Source: Helicobacter rodentium ATCC 700285
Lineage (GTDB): Bacteria > Campylobacterota > Campylobacteria > Campylobacterales > Helicobacteraceae
Assembly: GCF_000687535.1 (NCBI RefSeq)
Contig: NZ_JHWC01000001.1
Location: forward strand, 233,686 to 297,685
Length of the DNA stretch: 64,000 bases
Reading direction: 5' to 3'
The notes below the pieces were generated by a model that was not told the origin of the DNA, did no database searches, and saw only the letters and a list, made by a program, of their open reading frames with translations. Position numbers and translations under genes: made by a program. Below, one piece after another: positions 56,890-64,000 of this stretch. How positions within the stretch are numbered: the stretch's first letter is position 1; every line of letters begins with the position of its first letter.

Positions 56890-58115
56890 CTATCAATCTC
56901 CCCAAATACGATATTTGTATTTCCAATAATAGTTACAACATCGGCTAGATAATGTCCGGGCAACAAGTCTTGCAAAACTCCGGTATGGAAAAAGCTAGGT
57001 GTGCGCATTTTTACGCGATACGGATAAGGCTCACCTTCCGAGCGGATAAAGAATCCCAACTCTCCTTTTGGAGATTCTGTGGGGACATAAACCTCTCCCA
57101 CAGGAGGACGCATTCCTTGTGTAACCAACACAAAATGCTGCATTAAAGAATAATTTTGCGTCATAATCTGCTCTTTGGGCGCGGAGAAATAACGCGTATC
57201 CTCACACATTATAAGCGTATCAGTATCCTCGTATTTATCAATGAGTTGATAAAGGATTCTAATGCTTTGGCGCATTTCCTCCATATAAAGCAAATAGCGT
57301 CCATAGCTATCGTTGCTCTCGCCCACAGGCACATCAAATTCCAACTCATCATACAACTCATAAGGCTCTTCTTTGCGAATATCCCAAGCGATTCCACTTC
57401 CGCGCAACAAAACTCCACTTAAGCCCCAACTTTTTGCCATTTCAGGGCTTACAACCCCCACATTTTCTAAACGCATACGCCAGATTCTATTTTCGCTTAA
57501 AATCCCTTCATAAAGCTTGATTTGACTTGGCAATAACTCCAAAAATGCTTTAAGCTTTTCAATCCAGTCCTGTGGCAAGTCTAGTGGAACACCCCCGATT
57601 CTAACGCTAGAATGCGTCAAACGCGCACCGCAATAATCCTCAATCAAATCAATCCCAAACTCTCTCTCTCTAAAGCAATAGAGAAAAATACTCATTGCCC
57701 CCACATCAAGCGCGTGGGTTGCAAGCCAAAAAAGATGCGAGATAATGCGATTTAGCTCTAGTAACATTGTGCGAATCACTTTAGCGCGTCTTGGCACTTC
57801 AACGCCTAGCAACTTCTCCACACTTAGTGCAAAAGCGTAATTGTTGGAGCTTGCGGCAATATAATCCATTCTATCCGTTGTAGGCAGAAATTCATTATAA
57901 ATCATATTTTCCGCCATTTTTTCCATTCCTCGGTGCAAATACCCTACATCAGGAGTTGCTTTAATGACTTTTTCGCCCTCTAGCTCCAAAATTAGGCGCA
58001 ACTGCCCGTGTGCGCTCGGGTGTTGAGGACCAAAATTCACCACCATTGCATTATCGCTAATGCGGTCAAAAGCAACATTCTCATAAAAGGGCATTAATTT
58101 ATTGGGTTGTTGCAT
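56886..58115 (-). CDS. nuoD: NuoD, 49-kDa subunit of complex I
   Basis: A 409-residue quinone-site subunit. [20 protein letters not shown] and [16 protein letters not shown] hold the conserved histidines near the quinone head. [18 protein letters not shown] and the C-terminal [18 protein letters not shown] are typical. It is separate from nuoC (fused in E. coli). Confidence 0.97.
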   Translation of the reverse strand: MQQPNKLMPFYENVAFDRISDNAMVVNFGPQHPSAHGQLRLILELEGEKVIKATPDVGYLHRGMEKMAENMIYNEFLPTTDRMDYIAASSNNYAFALSVEKLLGVEVPRRAKVIRTMLLELNRIISHLFWLATHALDVGAMSIFLYCFREREFGIDLIEDYCGARLTHSSVRIGGVPLDLPQDWIEKLKAFLELLPSQIKLYEGILSENRIWRMRLENVGVVSPEMAKSWGLSGVLLRGSGIAWDIRKEEPYELYDELEFDVPVGESNDSYGRYLLYMEEMRQSIRILYQLIDKYEDTDTLIMCEDTRYFSAPKEQIMTQNYSLMQHFVLVTQGMRPPVGEVYVPTESPKGELGFFIRSEGEPYPYRVKMRTPSFFHTGVLQDLLPGHYLADVVTIIGNTNIVFGEIDR

Positions 58116-58116
58116 A

Positions 58117-58920
58117 TCACTTCCTCTCTTTAAGTTCTTTAGAGTTCTTTGGTGTTAGCTTGGTTACAAACAACACACCCTCTTCCTCTTGATACATAAT
58201 TGGCTGTGGTTTCTCTGCGCCCTCTTTCACCTCTGCGCCATACTCCACTTCATAGCCTAGATGAGAGAATCGCTTAGAATCATAGCGGTCAATCCGTGCG
58301 GAATCCCTTTGCTCTGCACCAATCACATCGCGGTATTCCTTGCCAAAGATTGTATCCACTTCATACCATTGCGCCACTTCATCGCCTTGTAAAGGGTAGC
58401 TTTTCAACAGAGGGTGTCCCACCCAATCATCAGGCATTAGAATGCGTTTAGGGTAAGGGTGTCCCACAGGCAGAATCCCAAACATATCATACATTTCCCG
58501 CTCACTCCAATCTGCACTGCGGAATAATCCCGTTACGGATTTTATTTTTTCGCCTTTTTTTAAAAAAGTCTTCACGCGCAACCGCTTTGCCTTATCCATT
58601 GCAAGCATTTGATAAAAAATCTCAAAGCCCCCTTTCTTTTCTAAATAATCCATCGCACTTAGCTCACTTAGCACATCATAGCCTATGGATTTTAAGGTGG
58701 CTAATGTAGGATAAATGGAATCCTTTTCTACCCATACAACCAAAGTTCCACGTTCAATATAGGATTCCACAACTTTAACTTGTGTGCTAAGTTTTTCTAC
58801 ATCGGCACAATAGACTGCATCACTTATTACAGATTCTCTTGGGATTTTTGGCGCAACATAGAATCTATCTTTATAATACACTTCCTTTTGCGCATTGCTT
58901 AATGGTTTATTTTTTCTCAT
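58117..58920 (-). CDS. nuoC: NuoC, 30-kDa subunit of complex I
   Basis: A 267-residue protein; the core spans about residues 60-200 with [13 protein letters not shown] and [19 protein letters not shown]. It is longer than most free NuoC, with an N-terminal extension and a ~60-residue C-terminal tail after [14 protein letters not shown]. It begins ten bases after nuoB and ends one base before nuoD. Confidence 0.96.
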   Translation of the reverse strand: MRKNKPLSNAQKEVYYKDRFYVAPKIPRESVISDAVYCADVEKLSTQVKVVESYIERGTLVVWVEKDSIYPTLATLKSIGYDVLSELSAMDYLEKKGGFEIFYQMLAMDKAKRLRVKTFLKKGEKIKSVTGLFRSADWSEREMYDMFGILPVGHPYPKRILMPDDWVGHPLLKSYPLQGDEVAQWYEVDTIFGKEYRDVIGAEQRDSARIDRYDSKRFSHLGYEVEYGAEVKEGAEKPQPIMYQEEEGVLFVTKLTPKNSKELKERK

Positions 58921-58929
58921 ATTCTCCCT

Positions 58930-59439
58930 TTACACCAAACGTTTAGGTTCTTGCGCTCTATTAGATTTTTGTTTGCGAATTTTTTGTTGCAACACCATTA
59001 AGGCATATTGTAAAGTCTCTGGACGCGGAGAACAACCGGGCAAATAAATATCCACAGGAATGATTCTATCTACCCCCTGCACTGTGGCATAGGTATTAAA
59101 CATTCCGCCCGTATTTGCGCAACTTCCCATAGAAATAACCCATTTGGGTTCTGGCATTTGGTCATAAAGTCTTCTTACAAATTGTGCGTGTTTTTTAGTA
59201 ACAGTTCCTGCAATAATCATCACATCGCTTTGTCTAGGACTTGCCCTAAAAATCGTCCCAAATCTATCAAAATCGTAACGACTAGCCCCTGTTGCCATCA
59301 TTTCAATCGCGCAGCACGCAAGCCCATAAGTCATTGCCCAAAGCGAATTACTGCGCCCCCAATTTAGTAGCTTATCCACGCTTGTTAGCGCAATAGGCAA
59401 ACCCCCACTTTGAAAATAATCTACTTTATGCTCTGCCAT
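58930..59439 (-). CDS. nuoB: NuoB, N2-cluster subunit of complex I
   Basis: A 169-residue protein with the tandem cysteines [19 protein letters not shown] and further ligands in [10 protein letters not shown] and LPGCSPRPE, which bind cluster N2. The start at 59439 (MAEHKVDY) follows AAAAGGAGC and overlaps nuoA by 19 bases; a start seven codons earlier lacks a good ribosome site. Confidence 0.96.
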   Translation of the reverse strand: MAEHKVDYFQSGGLPIALTSVDKLLNWGRSNSLWAMTYGLACCAIEMMATGASRYDFDRFGTIFRASPRQSDVMIIAGTVTKKHAQFVRRLYDQMPEPKWVISMGSCANTGGMFNTYATVQGVDRIIPVDIYLPGCSPRPETLQYALMVLQQKIRKQKSNRAQEPKRLV

Positions 59440-59810
59440 TCTAATGCTCCTTTTCTCCACGCATACACAAAACCAATTACAAGTAATAGCACAAATAAAA
59501 TCATTTCAACAAAACCAAAAATGCCAAGCACTTTGAAATCCACCGCCCACGGAAACATAAAGATAATCTCCACATCAAACAAAATAAACAATAACGCCAT
59601 AATATAAAATTGTGATGAGATTCTATTGGGTTGTTTCGTAGGGGCTAAACCGCATTCATAAGGGGCTAATTTTAACTTTTGCGTATTTTTGTTTGCCAAC
59701 TTTCTCCCAACAAATCGGGATAAAAAAGTTGTTGCTAAAAATGCCCCAAAAGTAAAAATAAAAATAGCAAAAACACCAAAATAAGGGTGAGAAACATCTA
59801 AATGAGACAC
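59421..59810 (-). CDS. nuoA: NuoA, membrane subunit of complex I
   Basis: A 129-residue three-helix protein. [22 protein letters not shown] is abbreviated here as [12 protein letters not shown] and carries the loop cysteine typical of Nuo[14 protein letters not shown] is the second-helix signature. Start codon GTG with AAGGAT upstream. First gene of the 14-gene nuo operon; a weak -10 (TAAGAT, 59848-59843) lies just upstream. Confidence 0.96.
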   Translation of the reverse strand: MSHLDVSHPYFGVFAIFIFTFGAFLATTFLSRFVGRKLANKNTQKLKLAPYECGLAPTKQPNRISSQFYIMALLFILFDVEIIFMFPWAVDFKVLGIFGFVEMILFVLLLVIGFVYAWRKGALEWQSIK

Positions 59811-59842
59811 AAGAAATCCTTAAAAATAAAAGTTCCTTGCGT

Positions 59843-59848
59843 ATCTTA
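59843..59848 (-). promoter_or_regulatory. Possible -10 element of the nuo operon
   Basis: TAAGAT on the minus strand 33-38 bases ahead of nuoA. It is weak and without a clear -35. The rest of the 237-base spacer to 60047 is AT-rich with no gene. Confidence 0.3.
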
Positions 59849-60047
59849 GCGTAGTTTTCTTAAAATTTTGAAATAATTTTTAAAAAACCACCAACAAATA
59901 CTCTACTTTAACGCAAAAAATCGTAATTTAAAACTTGCGTTTAGCTTTTAAAAAGTCAAATTTTATATTACTTTTCTAATTTTTTATAAAAAATCCCAAT
60001 GATACGAAAAGAAACACTTTTACTAAAATCTTATCTGATTTTTTGTT

Positions 60048-60890
60048 TTATTGCTTTTTAATTTCAATTCCAATTTTTTGCTTTAACAGAATCTTATTTT
60101 CCATAAGTAAAAGACTTAAAGCACGCTTAAAAGCTTTTTTGCTCATAGAGCAAACCGATTGTATTTCTTTTGGATCGCTATCATAATGCAAATTTAATCT
60201 ACCGTTATTGCGGTATAGAATCTCCAACACTTTCCTGCTATCCTCTATATTGGAGTTTTTCTCTCTAGGGTGTTTGAGACTTAAATCGCATTTGCCATTT
60301 GCATAAATGCGCTTAATAAAACCATCATATTCTGAAAAAAGCGATAACTCCTCAAAAATTTCGTTTTTATAAAGTAAGCCTAAATTTGAGGCATTCACCA
60401 CGCACTCATACCCCAAAGGAGTGGTTCTAAAGGGCAAAATCTTGACTTTAAATCCTGCTTTAAAATGCTTTAATTTCTCACGGAAGTTTCTTAAATAAGG
60501 TTTAATATTCTCCTTTGCCAACAAGCGATTTTCCCTATCTACACTCAAAAATACTGCTACTTGACTGCCCAAAGGGTATTTATGGGGAGTTTTACTGGGC
60601 ATAAATATATCCTTAGCGATCCCTAAATCCAAGAAGCAACCTAAGTTATTTTTATCTACCACTTTCAAAACCGCAATTTCTCCTCTTTGAGCTTGAGGCT
60701 TTAAAGTGGTGGCTATGGGACGATCCTCTGAATCAGTATATAAAAATACCAAAACTTTATCGTCTATTTTTGCATTTTTGGATAGATATTTATTGGGCAA
60801 CAAAACCTCTTCTTGCCCAATTTGGAGATATGCACCTGCGCTAGTAAATCGCTTGATAATTAGCTCTTTACAAACTCCAATCTCAATCAA
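60048..60890 (-). CDS. CvfB-like S1-domain RNA-binding protein
   Basis: A 280-residue protein built of S1-like beta-barrel repeats. The first is around FTSAGAYLQIGQEEVLLPNKY and the second around NNLGCFLDLGIAKDIFMPSK. A third region carries GYECVVNASNLGLLYKNE, and the C-terminal winged helix includes FKRALSLLLMENKI. This is the CvfB/YitL layout, which in Firmicutes affects virulence gene expression. The start is TTG, eight bases inside the upstream gene, coupling the two. Confidence 0.85.
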   Translation of the reverse strand: MIEIGVCKELIIKRFTSAGAYLQIGQEEVLLPNKYLSKNAKIDDKVLVFLYTDSEDRPIATTLKPQAQRGEIAVLKVVDKNNLGCFLDLGIAKDIFMPSKTPHKYPLGSQVAVFLSVDRENRLLAKENIKPYLRNFREKLKHFKAGFKVKILPFRTTPLGYECVVNASNLGLLYKNEIFEELSLFSEYDGFIKRIYANGKCDLSLKHPREKNSNIEDSRKVLEILYRNNGRLNLHYDSDPKEIQSVCSMSKKAFKRALSLLLMENKILLKQKIGIEIKKQ

Positions 60891-61452
60891 AAATTTCCCC
60901 TAAAATCTCATAAAGTCCGCGTCCTAGAGGCATACCATAAACTTCTGAAATCTGCATTCCCACAAAAAATACCATAATCATAAAGATTACAAATCCAATT
61001 AAACCCAAAATAAAAAATGTTTTAATGAGTTTTAAATAAAACTGCTCCTCAAGTGCGTCATCAAGAGTTTTATAAAATTTCAAAAAGTCTATAAAAAACT
61101 GAAGCCAAAAAATGAAAATCCCTATTAACGCAACACACAAAACCCCAAAAATCAGCATAGAAGTGTAAGGGGAAAAGTTTGTGCTAAACTCATAAATATG
61201 CGCTTCCCACATTAAAGTTGCATAGCCAATATGTAATCCAAAACCTATAATATTTAACAAAATTACAAAAAATACAAATCCCACAAAAATTTCAACTGCA
61301 CTAGAATACTCACGAAATTTTTTATACATATTCTTTTTGATTAGACTATCCTCTAATCCATTGTAACGCAAATCTATAATTTCTGATTTTAGATTTTTCA
61401 ACCAACTTTTACGCGTTTTAGCAACAACTTTTGCCTGTGTATTTGTGTTCAT
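60883..61452 (-). CDS. Membrane protein of unknown function
   Basis: A 189-residue protein. A basic cytoplasmic N-terminus (KVVAKTRKSWLKNLKSEII, then LIKKNMYKKF) is followed by helices around VEIFVGFVFFVILLNIIGFG, TSMLIFGVLCVALIGIFIFW and LIGFVIFMIMVFFVGM. No channel or transporter motif is recognised. It overlaps the CvfB-like gene by eight bases, so the pair is translated together. Confidence 0.7.
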   Translation of the reverse strand: MNTNTQAKVVAKTRKSWLKNLKSEIIDLRYNGLEDSLIKKNMYKKFREYSSAVEIFVGFVFFVILLNIIGFGLHIGYATLMWEAHIYEFSTNFSPYTSMLIFGVLCVALIGIFIFWLQFFIDFLKFYKTLDDALEEQFYLKLIKTFFILGLIGFVIFMIMVFFVGMQISEVYGMPLGRGLYEILGEIFD

Positions 61453-61515
61453 TTACAATCCTTAATCGTCCTATTAAAACTTAGAAATTCTACTTTAAAA
61501 TTGTCAAGCAAAACT

Positions 61516-63417
61516 TCACATTTTCGTATTGTAAGATTTATCTATATGAAATTTACGATAAAAATTCTCTAAATTACCAAAATCACTTAATAATCCATAT
61601 TTTTCTAATTTATCTAAAACTTCACGCGAACAATCCGTCTCTTTGGGCCATTCACGCAAATAATCATCACTTACATCTTTATCGCAAGCATCAAGCAGAA
61701 GTGTTTTGCCAATGATTTTTATATCCCTCTTTGCGTCTATGTTATTCACTACACGCCAAAGCAACATATAAAGATTATCCAAATCATTTTTTAATTCATC
61801 TACAACCACAACAATGCGCATATATTTTTCTAATAAATTGACATTTTGCAAATTGGATTCTTGATGTTGCGATTCCAACTTCGCCCTCTCTAGTCTTAAA
61901 AAAGCTTTTTTAAGACTTTCTTTTTTGTCTATCCCTACAATGATAATAGGATTTTTTGTTTCTTTATAGATTTGTCGGACGCTTTTTACCTTACCACTTG
62001 GGCTAAAAACTTCACTTAAAATCTTGTGTAATTGCATTGTATCAAGCAATTCTAGTTTGTCCTCTATTTCTAAAGCATTGGTGCAATCCAAACCTAATTT
62101 ACCACCCTGTGCAAAACTAGGCGAAGAATGGTCTAGCGCATCGCAAACCCCCTCACTAATTAAGCAATTTTTTACCGAAAAACGATTTAAAATATAAGGA
62201 ACAATCTCTTTATCTTGCAAACTAGGCGCATTTTCGCCAACAAAAATTGCGTGTTTTACAAAACTCATTTGCCCAACTCCCCAAAATGCGTGCATACTCT
62301 GCTGCGCTATACGTGGAAATCGCGCCTCAATTTTAGCTAAAATCAAATTATGAAACACTCCATTTTCAGGCATATAATAATCTATTAAATTAGGAGTTGT
62401 TGTTTGCAAAAGTGGCAAAAAGATTCTTTCGGTTGGAAATCCCAAATATTTATCCTCCAAAGGCGGTTTGCCTACAACCGTTGCAAGATAAATTGGATTT
62501 TTCTTTTGTGTAATTGCGCTCACTTCTAACACGGGATAAGGCTCAATAGGCGTATAAAAGCCGGTATGGTCTCCAAACCTCCCCTCATCACGCATTACAT
62601 TGGGTTCTACAAATCCTTCAATGACAAAATCCGCATCATAAGGTACACAAATTTCATTGCTCACGCAACGCACCATTTTTGCGCGTTTTTTACGAATGAA
62701 TCCATAAAGCATTAATTCAAACAAGCCATAAGGTAAAGGTGCGGTCGCACACCAAGTATAAAGAGGATCGCCACCAATTGCAATGCTCACAGGCATTTTT
62801 TTGTTTGCTTTGCGATATTCTTCTAGCAAACCTATGCTATCCTTGTGGATTTGCCAATGCAACCCTAAATGATTCTTATCATAAACTTGCAAACGATACA
62901 TACCGAGATTTTTCACACTGCCATCTAGGCTTTGAGTGTAACATTGCCCCATTGTAATAAATCTTCCGCCATCTTCACTCCAAGTTTTAAGAATTGGAAT
63001 CGCATTTAAATCTACCCCCAACCCCCTAGTAATTACCTCTTGACACAAACCTCTCTCTTTGACGATTTTAGGAGCAAGAAAGCGTAGATTCAACATTCTA
63101 GGAGCAATTTTTAGAGCTTCTTTAAGGGATTTTGGAGGCTTTAACTTAATCATCTCGGCTACTTCTTGTGCGATTCCTTGCGTATCTCCCACAAGTAACT
63201 GCACACGCGAAAAACTACCAAAAAGATTCATCAACACGGGCGTTTCATAGCTGATTTGCCTTTCTTTGTCTATCGGATTAGTAAAGAGTAAGGCTTTAGA
63301 GTTTTTGCGCTTAACCTCTAAATAAGCTAAATGTGGAATCTCTAACTCTACATCTAAAGGCTCTGTGATAATCTTTATCTCATTGTGCGCTTTTAATAAA
63401 TCAATTGTTTGTCGCAT
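61516..63417 (-). CDS. UbiD-family menaquinone biosynthesis decarboxylase
   Basis: A 633-residue prenyl-FMN dependent decarboxylase. Motifs include LVGDTQGIAQEVAEMI, GMYRLQVYDKNHLGLHWQIH, the flavin-site arginine/glutamate region MRDEGRFGDHTGFYTPIEPY, and QQSMHAFWGVGQMSF. Length is larger than E. coli UbiD and fits the futalosine-route decarboxylase seen in Campylobacterota, where it removes the carboxyl group of the menaquinone ring precursor. That assignment over UbiD proper is by lineage. Confidence 0.88.
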   Translation of the reverse strand: MRQTIDLLKAHNEIKIITEPLDVELEIPHLAYLEVKRKNSKALLFTNPIDKERQISYETPVLMNLFGSFSRVQLLVGDTQGIAQEVAEMIKLKPPKSLKEALKIAPRMLNLRFLAPKIVKERGLCQEVITRGLGVDLNAIPILKTWSEDGGRFITMGQCYTQSLDGSVKNLGMYRLQVYDKNHLGLHWQIHKDSIGLLEEYRKANKKMPVSIAIGGDPLYTWCATAPLPYGLFELMLYGFIRKKRAKMVRCVSNEICVPYDADFVIEGFVEPNVMRDEGRFGDHTGFYTPIEPYPVLEVSAITQKKNPIYLATVVGKPPLEDKYLGFPTERIFLPLLQTTTPNLIDYYMPENGVFHNLILAKIEARFPRIAQQSMHAFWGVGQMSFVKHAIFVGENAPSLQDKEIVPYILNRFSVKNCLISEGVCDALDHSSPSFAQGGKLGLDCTNALEIEDKLELLDTMQLHKILSEVFSPSGKVKSVRQIYKETKNPIIIVGIDKKESLKKAFLRLERAKLESQHQESNLQNVNLLEKYMRIVVVVDELKNDLDNLYMLLWRVVNNIDAKRDIKIIGKTLLLDACDKDVSDDYLREWPKETDCSREVLDKLEKYGLLSDFGNLENFYRKFHIDKSYNTKM

Positions 63418-63575
63418 ATTTTCCTTCTTTCATCTCGTTTAAGGAATTATACCTTGAATTGTCCTTGTGGGCAAGTTCAATCTTTTATCCTTACAGGATT
63501 CCATAAGGAATCGCAGTGTGCTTTTGTGTAGGCATTTGCACCCACTTTAGCGCAAATCTATGATTACATACAAAA

Positions 63576-63655
63576 TCATTGCGAGATTCTGCGTTAGCGG
63601 AATCGTGGCAATCTATAATGTAGCATACTTTAGATTTTGCAATGGAATCTTAACT
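63576..63655 (+). repeat. Further copy of the hairpin repeat with conserved downstream tail
   Basis: TCATTGCGAGATTCTGCG...GCAATCTATAAT at 63576-63619, with inner pairing GATTC/GAATC around GC pairs. It is followed about 16 bases later by TTTTGCAATGGAATCTT, which also follows the copies at 29027 and 36971 at matching distance. The spacer 63418-63675 holds no gene. Confidence 0.7.
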
Positions 63656-63675
63656 CTATCTCTTATATTCCTCTT

Positions 63676-64000
63676 TTAACTTACGCGCTTTGCGTATAAA
63701 GGTAAGAATCCCCCCTCCCCCGCAGAGATAGAAGTAAGGAAGGCTTCTCCTAGTTTATAAGAGAAATAGTTTTTGATTTTTAAAGATTCTTTATAATCTG
63801 GATAAGATTCTAAAGGAGGAAGTTTGAGGTGAGGATTGTTTTTGATATTTGTTTGGTATTGTTTTTGTTTGTTTTTGTGTTTTAGAATTGTAAGTAGAAT
63901 CTTAAAAGGAAGTTTAGAGATTCCAAAAAGAGATTTAGAATCTTGGATAAGGATTTGTCCTAGTTGGTAGTTAAGATGATTTTGGATTCTTGTTGTTGCT
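63676..64000 (-). CDS. C-terminus of a repeat-bearing protein, possibly a sugar transferase; alternative ends set by a G-rich tract
   Basis: Only the last 107 codons are in the window. The pattern NHLNYQLGQILIQDSKSLFG repeats weakly as NYFSYKLGEAF. LKLPPLESYPDYKESLKIKN lies between. To my memory this resembles C-terminal regions attached to Helicobacter surface-sugar transferases, but the enzyme part is off the window. In the present frame it ends GGFLPLYAKRVS. Adding one G to the G5-A-G6 tract (63710-63721) gives GGILTFIRKARKLKEEYKR, stopping at 63656-63658, a more native-looking basic end. Confidence 0.6.
   Translation of the reverse strand, partial: ATTRIQNHLNYQLGQILIQDSKSLFGISKLPFKILLTILKHKNKQKQYQTNIKNNPHLKLPPLESYPDYKESLKIKNYFSYKLGEAFLTSISAGEGGFLPLYAKRVS

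Overview
The window looks like the chromosome of a Helicobacter, probably an enterohepatic or nitrate-reducing species in the H. pullorum / H. canadensis style. The genus is inferred from gene content and order, and I cannot name the species. Support comes from the AT-rich sequence, napA-G-H-B order, a complex I operon with small HP1264/HP1265-type subunits instead of NADH-binding NuoE/NuoF, the H. pylori-like run glyQ - Nif3 - HP0958 - waaA - RluA, a selenocysteine FdhA, NspC/AguA polyamine genes, and a long poly-G tract inside a methyltransferase gene.

Left third. A nap operon (1-4460, minus) encodes periplasmic nitrate reductase and its quinol dehydrogenase. It diverges from katA plus a catalase-associated ankyrin gene (4783-6686). 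The divergent region holds a good Crp/Fnr-type box at about -41.5 of the predicted nap promoter and a palindrome at the predicted katA start site. A phosphatase, a Pit phosphate transporter and a GatB/YqeY gene follow. flgH has its own sigma-54 promoter, then come thrC, glyQ, a Nif3 family gene, an HP0958-type zinc-ribbon gene (in H. pylori a sigma-54 partner), waaA and a pseudouridine synthase. A frameshifted methylenetetrahydrofolate reductase family gene, a YeiH family transporter, ftsW, a DnaQ-type exonuclease and nspC complete the run.

Middle third. Two small uncharacterised membrane proteins and a PepSY membrane protein (minus) face a yejABEF peptide importer (plus). A repeat-filled spacer separates it from feoAB, which has a Fur-box candidate. 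Next are an esterase, tpx, tsaD and a hypothetical gene (all minus), then aguA, tRNA-Leu(UAG), and an FkbM-like methyltransferase broken by a 12-G tract (plus). This is most simply read as a phase-variable gene in the OFF state. A second repeat-filled spacer follows.

Right third. A P-loop kinase-like gene, fdhD and the formate dehydrogenase operon (ferredoxin-like protein, TorD-like chaperone, small Tat protein, selenocysteine-containing fdhA, fdhB, fdhC) are followed by the complete 14-gene nuo operon, all on the minus strand. Then come a CvfB-like RNA-binding protein, a membrane protein and a UbiD-family menaquinone decarboxylase. At the right edge lies the C-terminus of a protein whose G-rich tract selects between two alternative ends. 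Functionally the window is dominated by anaerobic and microaerobic respiration: formate and flavodoxin-type donors feed menaquinone, and nitrate serves as acceptor. Iron, peroxide and polyamine functions accompany this.

The least explained features are a dispersed hairpin repeat family (at least nine copies, with variable but self-complementary stems), the two-gene small membrane protein module, the mirrored TTTACCCCC sites around the fdh promoter, and the two G-tract switches.
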